A DNA stretch of 49,278 nucleotides, taken from NCBI GenBank assembly GCA_017475745.1, contig JAFVEZ010000007.1, forward strand, positions 1-49,278, written 5' to 3'. A model generated the notes under the pieces. The model worked only from the letters and a program-made list of their open reading frames with translations. It made no database searches and had not been told where the DNA came from. Below are positions 7,257 through 15,429 of this stretch, piece by piece (position 1 is the first letter of the stretch; the number at the start of each line of letters is the position of its first letter). Made by a program: the position numbers and the translations under genes. Origin of the DNA: Selenomonadaceae bacterium. Its GTDB lineage: Bacteria; Bacillota; Negativicutes; Selenomonadales; Selenomonadaceae.

Positions 7257-7943
7257 TTAAACTGTTACAACAATCGGCACGCCTGGTCCCATGGTAGCGC
7301 TCAAAGTAATGGTCTTGACATACTGACCCTTGGCTCCTGACGGTTTAGCCTTGATGAGGGTATCCAACAAAGTTTGGTAGTTCTCTTCGAGTTTGTTTTC
7401 TTCAAATGAAGCCTTGCCAATCGGGCAGTGAACATTACCCTGTTTGTCAGTTCTGTACTCAACTTTACCGGCTTTTTGTTCAGTAATAGCCTTTGCAATA
7501 TCCATCGTCACTGTACCAAGCTTTGGGTTAGGCATCAAGCCACGAGGTCCCAAAATCTTACCGAGACGACCAACAACGCCCATCATGTCAGGTGTTGCTA
7601 CTGCAACGTCGAAATCCAACCAGCCACCTTGAATCTTCTGAACAAGCTCATCAGAGCCAACAAAGTCAGCACCAGCTTTCTCAGCTTCAGTGACTTTGTC
7701 ACCTTTAGCAAAGGCAAGGACTTTCTTTGATTTACCTGTACCGTTTGGAAGCACAACTGCGCCGCGAACTTGCTGATCTGCATACTTAGGATCAACGCCG
7801 AGACGGACATGCAGTTCAATCGTCTCATCAAACTTAGTTGTAGCAGTTTTCTTCACGAGTTCTACAGCTTCCTTGACGGAATAGTATTTGCCTTCTTCAA
7901 GGAGCTTTTCAGCTTCGCGAAATCTTTTGCTCTTCTTTGCCAT
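7257..7943 (-). CDS. rplA: Ribosomal protein uL1
   Basis: The 228-residue L1 stalk protein, which binds 23S rRNA and helps release the E-site tRNA. Recognisable are [22 protein letters not shown], the RNA-binding [20 protein letters not shown] and the C-terminal [10 protein letters not shown]. Start ATG 7943 behind GAGAGGAG. Length is as expected. It lies between rplK and the L10 leader in the normal order. Confidence 0.98.
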   Translation of the reverse strand: MAKKSKRFREAEKLLEEGKYYSVKEAVELVKKTATTKFDETIELHVRLGVDPKYADQQVRGAVVLPNGTGKSKKVLAFAKGDKVTEAEKAGADFVGSDELVQKIQGGWLDFDVAVATPDMMGVVGRLGKILGPRGLMPNPKLGTVTMDIAKAITEQKAGKVEYRTDKQGNVHCPIGKASFEENKLEENYQTLLDTLIKAKPSGAKGQYVKTITLSATMGPGVPIVVTV

Positions 7944-7949
7944 TAGAAT

Positions 7950-8087
7950 TTCTCCTCTCGTGGTAATAACGATTTTTTAGTTAGTTATGCCGATCAACGT
8001 CGTTTAACTTCTCAGTAAAACGAAATAGAACAACAACCCTACTTAAAGAATTCTCCCACTGATTAAGCTAATGCAGTTTTGCATTAG
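7950..8087 (-). promoter_or_regulatory. rplK-rplA spacer with a perfect hairpin and a possible L1 control stem
   Basis: The minus-strand RNA begins with CTAATGCA-AAAC-TGCATTAG (8087-8068), a perfect 8-bp stem that contains the rplK stop codon and lacks a U-tract. Further on, CAGTGGGAG near 8060 and TTACCACGAGAGGAG just before rplA could pair GTGG with CCAC next to the rplA ribosome binding site. This resembles spacers in other Firmicutes, but regulation by L1 is inference. Confidence 0.35.
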
Positions 8088-8506
8088 ACTATCTCAATGC
8101 CCATGCTGCGGGCGGTGCCTTCGATCATTCGAGTAGCTGCCTCAATATCGGCAGCATTGAGATCCTTCATTTTCTGTTCAGCGATCTCTTGAGCCTTAGC
8201 ACGCGGAATCTTCGCAACCTTATTTTTGTTAGGTTCGCCTGAAGCTTTGTCAATGCCTGCTGCCTTCTTCAAGAGGACTGCTGCCGGCGGTGTCTTGGTT
8301 ATGAACGTGAAAGATCTGTCTTCGTAAACCGAAATCTCAACAGGAATTATCAAGCCTGCCTGTTGGGCTGTTCTATCGTTAAATTCTTTAACGAAAGCCA
8401 TAATGTTGACGCCTGCCTGACCCAGTGCAGGACCTACAGGAGGCGCCGGAGTAGCTTTTCCTGCCGGAACTTGCAGTTTGACTACCTTTGTCACTTTCTT
8501 TGCCAT
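8084..8506 (-). CDS. rplK: Ribosomal protein uL11
   Basis: 140 residues, standard length. The N-terminal [20 protein letters not shown] and [20 protein letters not shown] are diagnostic; the C-terminal domain binds the GTPase-associated centre of 23S rRNA and supports factor binding and the stringent response. Start ATG 8506 behind AGAAGGTGA. It lies between nusG and rplA. Confidence 0.98.
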   Translation of the reverse strand: MAKKVTKVVKLQVPAGKATPAPPVGPALGQAGVNIMAFVKEFNDRTAQQAGLIIPVEISVYEDRSFTFITKTPPAAVLLKKAAGIDKASGEPNKNKVAKIPRAKAQEIAEQKMKDLNAADIEAATRMIEGTARSMGIEIV

Positions 8507-8576
8507 CGTTTCACCTTCTTTCCTTACCTTTGCTATCTAACGTTCGATCTCAATGATCTAAACGCTGTTGACTTTT

Positions 8577-9104
8577 TTAAAGTTTTTCAACTTGATCAAA
8601 ATCAAGCTCCACGGGTTTACCTTCAACAATGACGACCACACGGCGTTTGTCGCTGTCAATTTCCTTCACCGTTGCAGAGTAATTCTCCAACCAACCGGAA
8701 GTAATGCGAACTTTATCGTTGACTTTAATCTTCACTGAAAGCTCTTCTAACTCTTTTGATGAGACATTCAGAATCCTGTCAGCTTCTTCCTCTGTTAAAG
8801 GAATAGGTTCTTTCTCAGATCCGACAAAACCGGTTACGCCTTGAGTATTTCTGACAACATACCAGGAATAATTGTTGACAATCATATTAACCAGCACATA
8901 ACCTGGAAATACTTTGCGCTGGACATTTTTTTTCTTGCCTTCCTTGACTTCAGTTTCTGTGTGCATTGGCACAACAATATCAAAAATCACGTTACCGAGG
9001 TTCTGAGAAGCAACCTTTTTTTCAAGATTTACCTTCACCTTGTTTTCATATCCTGAATATGTATGAACGACATACCAAGCTCTTGAGCCTCTTTGTTGTT
9101 CCAT
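8577..9104 (-). CDS. nusG: Transcription elongation/antitermination factor NusG
   Basis: A 175-residue NusG with the NGN domain (AWYVVHTYSGYENKVKVNLE at 9-28, FPGYVLVNM near 86-94) and a C-terminal KOW domain (KVRITSGWLENYSATVKEID). It binds RNA polymerase and modulates pausing, Rho and transcription-translation coupling. Start ATG 9104 behind AGAGGTG. It starts 12 bp after secE, the conserved arrangement. Confidence 0.98.
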   Translation of the reverse strand: MEQQRGSRAWYVVHTYSGYENKVKVNLEKKVASQNLGNVIFDIVVPMHTETEVKEGKKKNVQRKVFPGYVLVNMIVNNYSWYVVRNTQGVTGFVGSEKEPIPLTEEEADRILNVSSKELEELSVKIKVNDKVRITSGWLENYSATVKEIDSDKRRVVVIVEGKPVELDFDQVEKL

Positions 9105-9116
9105 GAAAACACCTCT

Positions 9117-9323
9117 TTACCTCAGCAAAACATGAAATAATCTTGCAAAAATAGTATCACACACCCATATAAGAGCACAAACTATAACCACTGCAATACC
9201 AACGACACAGGTGTAAGAAGTGAGTTCCTTCTTGGTCGGCCACGAAACTTTTTTCATTTCGCTGCGGACTTCCTCAATGAATTTCGAGGGACTGCTGCCG
9301 GATTTTTCATTTGCTTCCGTCAA
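9117..9323 (-). CDS. secE: Preprotein translocase subunit SecE
   Basis: A 68-residue single-span SecE. The amphipathic helix FIEEVRSEMKKVSWPTKKEL, with the conserved KVSWP, is followed by one membrane segment (about 40-60). SecE stabilises the SecYEG channel in the inner membrane. Start is TTG 9323 with GGAGG 11 bp upstream. It lies between rpmG and nusG. Confidence 0.96.
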   Translation of the reverse strand: MTEANEKSGSSPSKFIEEVRSEMKKVSWPTKKELTSYTCVVGIAVVIVCALIWVCDTIFARLFHVLLR

Positions 9324-9368
9324 CTATACTCACACCTCCGAGTGATTAACATACCGATCAAGGATCAA

Positions 9369-9518
9369 TTATTTTGTTTCTTTATGCAAGGTATGTTTTT
9401 TGCAGAATTTGCAATACTTCTTAAATTCCAATCTGTCAGGATTGTTTTTCTTGTTTTTATTGGTCCTGTAGTTGCGGTTTTTACATTCAGAGCAGGACAG
9501 AGTTAATTTCACGCGCAT
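9369..9518 (-). CDS. rpmG: Ribosomal protein bL33
   Basis: A 49-residue protein with two CxxC pairs (CSEC and CKFC), so it is the zinc-binding form of L33. It reads [19 protein letters not shown] and ends [10 protein letters not shown]. Start chosen at ATG 9518 because AAGGAG lies about 9 bp before it, while an in-frame ATG at 9527 overlaps that site. It is the first gene of the rpmG-secE-nusG-rplKAJL run. Confidence 0.95.
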   Translation of the reverse strand: MRVKLTLSCSECKNRNYRTNKNKKNNPDRLEFKKYCKFCKKHTLHKETK

Positions 9519-9557
9519 CACAGACATCTCCTTCCGCTATTTTAAACAACACAAGCA

Positions 9558-9586
9558 ATTATATTGCTTCAATTAAGATTTGTCAA
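9558..9586 (-). promoter_or_regulatory. Promoter of the rpmG-secE-nusG-rplKAJL operon
   Basis: Consensus TTGACA (9586-9581) and TATAAT (9563-9558) with a 17-bp spacer on the minus strand, 40 bp before rpmG. The -10 lies within the palindrome AAGCAATTATATTGCTT (9553-9569). The strength fits a ribosomal protein operon. Confidence 0.85.
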
Positions 9587-9619
9587 TAGTAACATAAAAA
9601 AATTCCATACTAATTATCA

Positions 9620-10087
9620 CTAATTATCTCGGCCCAATGGGTCCGGACCATAATAATTTGTACCATGAGTGCCATCAGCAAAGAGTAAATATAAAATGGT
9701 AACACCTGCCACTAAACCTGCGATTGCCGCAATCATAGAAGCATTATCAAGATCATCACTCGAAAAAAGACAAATAAAATTAGCAACAGTATTTATAATG
9801 GCAAGCTTATTGTTCATATTTAAATCTTGAAGGCGTCTAACATACAGGAAATAGTAAGGAATGAGACAAGCTATAGAAATTGCCATACTAATAATTAAAA
9901 AACTAGATGACGGATTTTTCAAATCTCCTTCGAATATCGCTGCTAAAATTATCACAGCAATGATATTGAAAAAGCCAACTGCAAGAATACGCTTAAAAAA
10001 GCGAAGACGATTAAGACGACCGCTGGATTTTAAAAACATATCTTGAATACTTTCATCTTTGATATAAGTACTTTTTCGATTTTTCAT
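9620..10087 (-). CDS. DUF805 family membrane protein
   Basis: A 155-residue protein of the DUF805 (YhaH) family, whose function is unknown. Family landmarks are GRLNRLRFFKR (23-33), RRLQDLN (87-93) and the C-terminal FADGTHGTNYYGPDPLGR. Four hydrophobic segments are visible (about 34-53, 62-82, 93-109 and 117-137), so it is an inner membrane protein. Start ATG 10087 behind GGCAGGT. It has its own promoter and is not part of the ribosomal operon, which starts 33 bp beyond its stop codon on the same strand. Confidence 0.85.
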   Translation of the reverse strand: MKNRKSTYIKDESIQDMFLKSSGRLNRLRFFKRILAVGFFNIIAVIILAAIFEGDLKNPSSSFLIISMAISIACLIPYYFLYVRRLQDLNMNNKLAIINTVANFICLFSSDDLDNASMIAAIAGLVAGVTILYLLFADGTHGTNYYGPDPLGRDN

Positions 10088-10123
10088 AATAAAATACCTG
10101 CCTAATATATAATTAACTATTAA

Positions 10124-10152
10124 ATTTTATCATAAATTTCTTTACTCGTCAA
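10124..10152 (-). promoter_or_regulatory. Promoter of the DUF805 gene
   Basis: TTGACG (10152-10147) and TAAAAT (10129-10124) on the minus strand with a 17-bp spacer, about 37 bp upstream of the ATG. Confidence 0.6.
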
Positions 10153-10243
10153 ATCTATAGAATCTCATACATCACAAACTTCCTTGTTTAAAGAGCATTA
10201 AATGATGAGATAAAATGTTTTGAAAATTTGTTTTTTTGGTGTA

Positions 10244-10272
10244 TTGCATTTATTTAATTTTCGGTATATTAT
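10244..10272 (+). promoter_or_regulatory. Promoter of the EIIA-Man/pfkA operon
   Basis: TTGCAT (10244-10249) and TATTAT (10267-10272) with a 17-bp spacer, 52 bp before the EIIA start. Confidence 0.55.
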
Positions 10273-10324
10273 ATGGGTAGTAAAATTTTTGTTGATTGCT
10301 TAAAAATGAGAGGAGCGAATTTGA

Positions 10325-10762
10325 ATGTTTGGAATTATCGTTGGTACTCATGGACATTTTGCTGAAGGAATTGTGCAATCTTGTGAGATGATTTTCGGAA
10401 AGCGTGAACACCTCAAGGCTGTTACTCTTGTTCCAGGCGAAGGTCCTGACGATGTTTTTGCCAAATATGAAGCCGCTATTAAGGAACTCGGCAATCCTGA
10501 TCGTGTTCTCATTCTCAATGACCTGCTTGGCGGTACACCTTACAATCAGGCAGCAAGACTGGTCTCAAAACATGAGAACTATGGTATTGTTGCCGGTGTC
10601 AATCTTCCTATGTTGATTGCAATGAGCGGTGCTCAAGATGTAGACGACGGTTCCAAAACAATCATTGAACTCATGGAGGATGCGGTTACTGCCGGTAGTG
10701 AAGGAATAAACTTCTCCTCCTACGAAAGACTCAACACCGAAGAAGAAGAAGACGAACTTTAA
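10325..10762 (+). CDS. PTS EIIA component, mannose family, stand-alone
   Basis: A 145-residue EIIA of the mannose/fructose/sorbose PTS family. The phosphorylation site is in GTHGHFAEG, with His9 matching His10 of the E. coli protein; LNDLLGGTPYNQAARL and GVNLPMLIA are further family motifs. The C-terminus is strongly acidic (EEEEDEL). EIIA normally passes phosphate from HPr to EIIB, but no EIIB, EIIC or EIID is encoded nearby. It sits 44 bp upstream of a phosphofructokinase gene on the same strand. A regulatory or signalling role linked to glycolysis is possible. GGAG precedes ATG 10325. Confidence 0.88.
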   Translation: MFGIIVGTHGHFAEGIVQSCEMIFGKREHLKAVTLVPGEGPDDVFAKYEAAIKELGNPDRVLILNDLLGGTPYNQAARLVSKHENYGIVAGVNLPMLIAMSGAQDVDDGSKTIIELMEDAVTAGSEGINFSSYERLNTEEEEDEL

Positions 10763-10806
10763 TAATATAGCATATAGCACGAAATTCATAGACAGGGGGT
10801 AAATTT

Positions 10807-11772
10807 ATGATTAAGAAGGCGATAGCAGTAATGACTTCCGGCGGCGATAGTCCTGGAATGAACGCGGCAGCTCGTGCTGTTGTTCGTACTGCTCTCTACG
10901 AAGGTGTCAAAGTTTACGGAATCTATAACGGTTACAAGGGAATGTTGGCAGATGAGATTGTTGAGCTTAACTCTCGCAGTGTCAGTGATCTCATTCAACG
11001 CGGTGGAACCTTCCTCGGCACTGCTCGTTGTAAAGAATTTAAAACCGTTGAAGGTCGCAAGAAGGGTCTCGACAACCTCAACAAACGCGGCATAGAAGGA
11101 CTTGTTATTATCGGCGGCGACGGCTCTTTGACGGGTGGTTCCATGCTCTCCAAAGAAGGCGGAATCCCGATTGTTGGTCTCCCAGGCACTATTGACAATG
11201 ACGTTTGGGGCACTGATTATACTATTGGTTGTGATACTGCTGCGAATACGGCGGTTGACGCTATAAATAAACTCCGCGACACTGCTTCTGCACATCGTCG
11301 TATCATGATAGTTGAAGTTATGGGTCATACTTCCGGCTGGCTTGCCCTCGTCTCTGGTATTGCCAGTGGTGCTGAATATGTCATCGTTCCGGAAGTCAAA
11401 TATGATCTTGATGCAATGTGCCATGAGATCGTCGATTCTTATAGCAAAGGTCGTCGCTATACGATTATCGTTGTCGCTGAGGGCGCTTGCTCCGGCGTTG
11501 GTCTCAAGAATGTTGTTCAAGAAAAGACCGGTATTGATACCCGTGTTTCGATTCTTGGACATATCCAGCGCGGTGGCTCTCCTACAGTTGAAGACAGAAT
11601 GAAAGCTTCTATGCTTGGTGAGCGTGCGGCTCTTGCAATCATTTCCGGTGTGTCTGATGTGGTCTTCGGTTTTGATGAGGGCAAAGTTGTCAGCATCAAT
11701 CTCTTTGATTCCGTTTATAATAAAAAGACTCTCGATCCAGAACTTGTCAGACTTTCGAGTGTTCTCGTGTGA
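10807..11772 (+). CDS. pfkA: ATP-dependent 6-phosphofructokinase, copy 1 (variant MGH motif)
   Basis: A 321-residue PfkA-type enzyme converting fructose-6-phosphate to fructose-1,6-bisphosphate. GGDGS (103-107) has the Gly typical of ATP-users rather than PPi-users; GTIDND (127-132) carries the catalytic Asp, and LGHIQRGGSP is the distal sugar-phosphate site. The usual MGR motif reads MGH here (His174), replacing the Arg that contacts fructose-6-phosphate across the subunit interface in E. coli PfkA. The effector arginines AARAVVR (21-27) are kept. It follows the EIIA gene and ends at a terminator. A second copy with the normal Arg is convergent at 11904-12866. It is probably active, but kinetics may differ. 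Confidence 0.93.
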   Translation: MIKKAIAVMTSGGDSPGMNAAARAVVRTALYEGVKVYGIYNGYKGMLADEIVELNSRSVSDLIQRGGTFLGTARCKEFKTVEGRKKGLDNLNKRGIEGLVIIGGDGSLTGGSMLSKEGGIPIVGLPGTIDNDVWGTDYTIGCDTAANTAVDAINKLRDTASAHRRIMIVEVMGHTSGWLALVSGIASGAEYVIVPEVKYDLDAMCHEIVDSYSKGRRYTIIVVAEGACSGVGLKNVVQEKTGIDTRVSILGHIQRGGSPTVEDRMKASMLGERAALAIISGVSDVVFGFDEGKVVSINLFDSVYNKKTLDPELVRLSSVLV

Positions 11773-11797
11773 CATAAACTGCAGACAAATTATGATA

Positions 11798-11836
11798 AAG
11801 ACTCCTGGAGAAGTAACCTCTGCGGAGTCTTTTTTA
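11798..11836 (+). terminator. Terminator of EIIA/pfkA
   Basis: AAAGACTCC (11798-11806) pairs perfectly with GGAGTCTTT (11824-11832) and is followed by TTT. It lies 26 bp after the pfkA stop. Confidence 0.9.
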
Positions 11837-11849
11837 ATATCATTTAAAA

Positions 11850-11882
11850 TAAAAAAGAGACTGTCGCTCTGAACAGTCTCTG
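11850..11882 (-). terminator. Terminator of the second phosphofructokinase gene
   Basis: On the minus strand AGAGACTGT (11881-11873) pairs with ACAGTCTCT (11864-11856) around an 8-base loop, followed by TTTTTT. It faces the terminator of copy 1, so each convergent gene has its own stop. Confidence 0.9.
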
Positions 11883-11903
11883 AGGTAATCTATATAAAAC
11901 ACA

Positions 11904-12866
11904 TTACGCCAAAACTTTTGCAAGACGCATAAACTCCGGATTGAGCTTCTTCTTATTGTTTACAGCGTCGTGGAGATTAATTGAAACAACGTGACCGCGA
12001 TTGAAACCAAAGACTATATCGCTGAGACCAGAAATGATTGCTAATGCTGCATTCTCACCAAGACGACTTGCATTGACACGGTCAATAACTGTCGGCGATC
12101 CGCCGCGTTGAATATGACCGAGCTTGGAAACACGAGTATCAAGTCCTGTCTTCTCTGCAACCTGCTTGCCGACTTCATAGCCCTTACCTGCACCTTCAGC
12201 AACGACCATCAAAATGTATCTCTTGCCCTTTTCGTAGGACTCTTTCATATCTTCGCAAATTTCGTCGAGATCGTATTCTTCTTCAGGCACTAGGATATAC
12301 TCAGCACCGCCAGAGATACCAGCAACCATAGCAAGATAACCGGAATTACGCCCCATAACTTCGAGAACGATTATGCGGCGATGAGCCGAAGCGGTATCAC
12401 GGAGTTTGTTGATTGCATCAATGATTGTGTTTGCTGCCGTGTCACAACCGATGGTGTACTCACTGCCCCAAACATCATTGTCAATAGTACCAGGCAAGCC
12501 AACGATAGGAATACCAGTTTCTTGACTGAAGATAGACGCACCGCGAAGGGAGCCGTCACCACCAATAACAACGAGACCTTGAATACCACGATCTACGAGA
12601 TTTTTGTAGCCGAGCATTCTGCCTTCCGTCGTTGCAAAACGTTTGCAGCGGGCGGTTCCGAGGAAAGTTCCGCCTCTTTGAATAATGTCGCTCACATCTT
12701 TGGACTGCATCTCAAAAATATCCTCATCAAGAAGTCCGTGGTAGCCGCCGCGAATACCCCAAACCTTCACCCCTGCATGAAGTGCGGTACGTGTGACAGC
12801 GCGAACTGCCGCGTTCATACCCGGCGAATCTCCACCGCTTGTCATTACTGCGATGCTATTCAACAT
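11904..12866 (-). CDS. pfkA: ATP-dependent 6-phosphofructokinase, copy 2
   Basis: A 320-residue PfkA paralogue of the plus-strand copy; long blocks such as GTIDNDVWG, DAINKLRDTASAHRR and LGHIQRGGSPTV are shared, so the pair probably arose by duplication. It has GGDGS (102-106, ATP type) and the normal MGR motif (Arg173), unlike copy 1. The effector-site arginines VRAVTR (21-26) are present. Start ATG 12866 follows AGAGGAGGAT. It has its own promoter (12936-12964) and terminator. This is the more canonical of the two enzymes. Confidence 0.94.
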   Translation of the reverse strand: MLNSIAVMTSGGDSPGMNAAVRAVTRTALHAGVKVWGIRGGYHGLLDEDIFEMQSKDVSDIIQRGGTFLGTARCKRFATTEGRMLGYKNLVDRGIQGLVVIGGDGSLRGASIFSQETGIPIVGLPGTIDNDVWGSEYTIGCDTAANTIIDAINKLRDTASAHRRIIVLEVMGRNSGYLAMVAGISGGAEYILVPEEEYDLDEICEDMKESYEKGKRYILMVVAEGAGKGYEVGKQVAEKTGLDTRVSKLGHIQRGGSPTVIDRVNASRLGENAALAIISGLSDIVFGFNRGHVVSINLHDAVNNKKKLNPEFMRLAKVLA

Positions 12867-12935
12867 AGAAAAATCCTCCTCTGCTCTAACAAAAATTTAT
12901 TTGAAAAAATATCTGCACTAAATGATTCTTAATAA

Positions 12936-12964
12936 ATAATATCACAAAAATTTTTACTTGTAAA
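12936..12964 (-). promoter_or_regulatory. Promoter of the second phosphofructokinase gene
   Basis: TTTACA (12964-12959) and TATTAT (12941-12936) with 17 bp between them on the minus strand. Confidence 0.55.
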
Positions 12965-13026
12965 TTAAAATGATGAGTATTCCAAAAATTTTTTGAAAAT
13001 TTTATATTCCTACAAGCAAATTGTAT

Positions 13027-13055
13027 TTTACAGCATTGATATGTTGTTGTATAAT
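13027..13055 (+). promoter_or_regulatory. Promoter of the DUF535 gene
   Basis: TTTACA (13027-13032) and TATAAT (13050-13055) with a 17-bp spacer, 40 bp before the ATG. It diverges from the phosphofructokinase promoter about 60 bp away. Confidence 0.65.
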
Positions 13056-13095
13056 ATCATTAGATAACTTATGGAATTAAGTATAGGTGAAGGAT

Positions 13096-14007
13096 ATGCA
13101 AAATTTTGTAGAACTTGGCAAGAGAATTTACAATTTGAATAATGTTCGTGAAGCTCATAGATTTGTAGTATTTGTTACACGCTGTACCTTTAATGCCAGC
13201 AAGATGAGGAAGATAATCAAATTTTTTCAGAGCAGCGAACTCCTCAGCAGAGTGGCAGAAACCTTTCCATTTGTCTATGAGCAGCCGACACGCGCTTTTT
13301 TCTATAATCGTTCGACTTTCGAGGAACGAATCAATTTGATTGATGAACATATGTCCTTCTTGCAGTCCAATTTAAAATCTGATATTGTTGAGTCAATTTA
13401 TAGTAACAAGCCTTTGAGTCTTTGGCAAATGGATTTAGATGATGAGTTTAAGTCAATGGAATTGACAATGGGAATGGAAGCAGGACAACGAAAAGAGGGA
13501 TTATTATCTTTGAAGTTAAGATTGAATGACAATAGACCTCTTTATCAGATAATGTTCTGGATAGCTAAGGATAAAGTCGATGATTGGGCTATGTGGATAG
13601 GTGCACTTCAAGGACCAAATATGGAAGATGCCAAAGAAGTCGTGAAGAAGATTACAAAAAAATGCCACGCTTACAGGACAAAGAATTTGATCCTTTATGC
13701 AGCGCAAGCAGTGGCTCGCAATCTCGATTTAAAGAAGATTTATGCCGTGACCAATGAAGGCTATTATGCTAATAATCATGTTCGTATTGATAGGAAGCTC
13801 AAAACGTCTTTCAGTGATTTTTGGATTGAGACAGGTGGCAGTCACACTGATGATGACAGGTTTGATTTGTTGCCGTTGATTGAGACAAGAAAGTCCGCTG
13901 AAGAAATTCCAACTCGCAAGAGAGCTGTCTACCGTCGTAGGTTTGCACTTCTTGATGAGATTGATACGGCGATTGAAGAGAGAATCAAAGCGATATTGAT
14001 AAGATAA
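13096..14007 (+). CDS. DUF535 (VirK/YbjX) family protein
   Basis: A 303-residue member of the DUF535 family. Family landmarks are GALQGPN, the CHAYRTKNLILYAAQAVAR block, NNHVR, SDFWIETGG and the C-terminal EIPTRKRAVYRRRFALLDEI. VirK and YbjX in enterobacteria have been linked to virulence and cell-envelope stress, but the biochemical function is not known. No signal peptide or membrane span is evident. Start ATG 13096 is behind AGGTGA; a GTG at 13087 in frame lacks a ribosome binding site. Monocistronic, with its own promoter and a terminator shared with the gene opposite. Confidence 0.85.
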   Translation: MQNFVELGKRIYNLNNVREAHRFVVFVTRCTFNASKMRKIIKFFQSSELLSRVAETFPFVYEQPTRAFFYNRSTFEERINLIDEHMSFLQSNLKSDIVESIYSNKPLSLWQMDLDDEFKSMELTMGMEAGQRKEGLLSLKLRLNDNRPLYQIMFWIAKDKVDDWAMWIGALQGPNMEDAKEVVKKITKKCHAYRTKNLILYAAQAVARNLDLKKIYAVTNEGYYANNHVRIDRKLKTSFSDFWIETGGSHTDDDRFDLLPLIETRKSAEEIPTRKRAVYRRRFALLDEIDTAIEERIKAILIR

Positions 14008-14008
14008 A

Positions 14009-14050
14009 TAAAAAACCCTCGAACTTGATTGACTTGACGAGGGTTTTATT
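14009..14050. terminator. Bidirectional terminator
   Basis: AAAACCCTCG (14012-14021) pairs perfectly with CGAGGGTTTT (14038-14047). Runs of A before and T after make it function from either side, ending the DUF535 gene and the rubrerythrin fusion gene. Confidence 0.9.
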
Positions 14051-14070
14051 ATTAATTTATTAAGTAAAGT

Positions 14071-15252
14071 TTAATAGTTTTCAGCGTTGACCTCAAAGTA
14101 AGATTTCGGGTGCTTGCAGACAGGACATTCTTCAGGCGCTTTGGTGCCAACGACGATATGACCGCAGTTGCGGCACTCCCAAACACTCACGCCGCTCTTC
14201 TTGAAGACTTCACGCATTTCGACATTCTTGAGGAGCTTACGATAACGTTCTTCGTGATGTTTCTCAATCGCTGCAACACCTCTAAACTGTTCAGCCAAAT
14301 CATGGAAGCCTTCTTCGTCAGCCTCTCTTGCCATACGAGCGTACATGTCAGTCCACTCGAAGTTCTCACCGTCGGCGGCGTGCTGAAGATTTTCGGGTGT
14401 CTGTCCAAGTTCGCCAAGAGCTTTGAACCAAAGTTTGGCATGTTCCTTCTCATTATCAGCCGTCTTGAGGAAGAGCGCAGCGATCTGCTCATAGCCGTTT
14501 TTCTTCGCAACGGAAGCATAATAAGTATACTTATTACGTGCTTGAGACTCACCGGCAAAGGCTTCCCAAAGATTCTTCTCGGTCTTAGTACCGGCATATT
14601 TGTTTCTGATGTTGCCGCCGGTTTGAGGATCAACTTCAACTTTAACGAAGTCACTTGCAGGGTGTTTGCAAATCGGGCAGATAAAGTCTTTGGGCAGTTC
14701 GTCGCCTTCGTATTCGTAACCGCAGACAGAGCAGCGCCAAATGGTCTCGCCCTTGGCGTTCTTACCAACTGCTTGTGGTTTCGGTTTGATGTTTGCATGA
14801 TAGTAAGCATAAGTGGCGGACGGAGTGTCGCTGTGCTTCTCCATATCGACGACATCAGCAAGGAAGACCGTATGAGTGCCAACGTCTAGTTGCTGCTTTA
14901 CATTGGCAGAAATATAGGAGTTTGTACCCTCAGTGATAGCAAGAGTACCGTTCTCTGTACGCTTGACTTTATCGAAGCCGTCGAATTTGTTGACAGTCTT
15001 GCCACTCTGGAAGCCGAAGCGCTTGAACAGTTCAAAACTTGCGTCTTCGCTGATTATAGAGACTGTAAACTTCTTGGTCTCAGTGATCAAATCGTGGGTG
15101 TAGTTAAGTTTGTTGACGGCAATGGTGATCTGATTGGGGTTGTCGGTGACTTGAGTGACTGTGTTGATGATGCAGCCATTGTCTTTGCCGTCTTTGTTTG
15201 CAGTGAGCACAAAGAGACCATAAGAAATCTTCTGTACAACAGTGTTATCCAT
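14071..15252 (-). CDS. Flavin reductase-rubredoxin-rubrerythrin fusion protein
   Basis: A 393-residue three-module redox protein. Residues 1-155 are a flavin reductase-like FMN domain as in high molecular weight rubredoxin (Hrb). Residues 171-205 are a rubredoxin (Cys174, Cys177, Cys192, Cys195). Residues 222-393 are a rubrerythrin with a ferritin-like diiron domain (GES at 234-236, EKEH at 268-271, EKHHEE at 330-335) and a C-terminal rubredoxin (Cys360, Cys363, Cys376, Cys379). Hrb passes NAD(P)H electrons to oxygen- or NO-reducing flavodiiron proteins, and rubrerythrin reduces peroxide, so the fusion could carry electrons from flavin to the diiron centre in one chain. Cytoplasmic. Start ATG 15252 behind AGGAGG. 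Monocistronic. Confidence 0.92.
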   Translation of the reverse strand: MDNTVVQKISYGLFVLTANKDGKDNGCIINTVTQVTDNPNQITIAVNKLNYTHDLITETKKFTVSIISEDASFELFKRFGFQSGKTVNKFDGFDKVKRTENGTLAITEGTNSYISANVKQQLDVGTHTVFLADVVDMEKHSDTPSATYAYYHANIKPKPQAVGKNAKGETIWRCSVCGYEYEGDELPKDFICPICKHPASDFVKVEVDPQTGGNIRNKYAGTKTEKNLWEAFAGESQARNKYTYYASVAKKNGYEQIAALFLKTADNEKEHAKLWFKALGELGQTPENLQHAADGENFEWTDMYARMAREADEEGFHDLAEQFRGVAAIEKHHEERYRKLLKNVEMREVFKKSGVSVWECRNCGHIVVGTKAPEECPVCKHPKSYFEVNAENY

Positions 15253-15328
15253 TCGTTAAATCCTCCTAAATATTAATAATATAATCAAAACAAAAGTTCT
15301 GATTGTCAACTAGATATCCAATATATAA

Positions 15329-15357
15329 TATATAATATACAATTCTCAATTTGTCAA
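15329..15357 (-). promoter_or_regulatory. Promoter of the rubrerythrin fusion gene
   Basis: TTGACA (15357-15352) with a TATATA box 17 bp downstream (15334-15329) in an AT-rich run on the minus strand. A second TTGACA at 15309-15304, closer to the gene, could serve a tandem promoter but its -10 is poor. Confidence 0.5.
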
Positions 15358-15379
15358 TAGAGAAATTATCCTCAAAATA

Positions 15380-15388
15380 TGTTATAAT
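15380..15388 (+). promoter_or_regulatory. Extended -10 promoter of the DUF502 gene
   Basis: TGTTATAAT is an extended -10 element 42 bp before the ATG. No good -35 was found at the normal distance. Confidence 0.45.
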
Positions 15389-15429
15389 AAAAAACTATAA
15401 AAGTATTATCCAAATATGGAGTGAATGAT

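Noticed and set aside
10786..11775. 329-codon open frame on the minus strand across the first phosphofructokinase gene
   Set aside because: It is opposite a clear PfkA and has no family resemblance or ribosome binding site; the openness follows from codon bias of the sense strand.
14110..14889. 259-codon plus-strand frame opposite the rubrerythrin fusion gene
   Set aside because: The minus-strand protein has complete metal-binding motifs; the plus-strand frame is a shadow with no recognisable domain.
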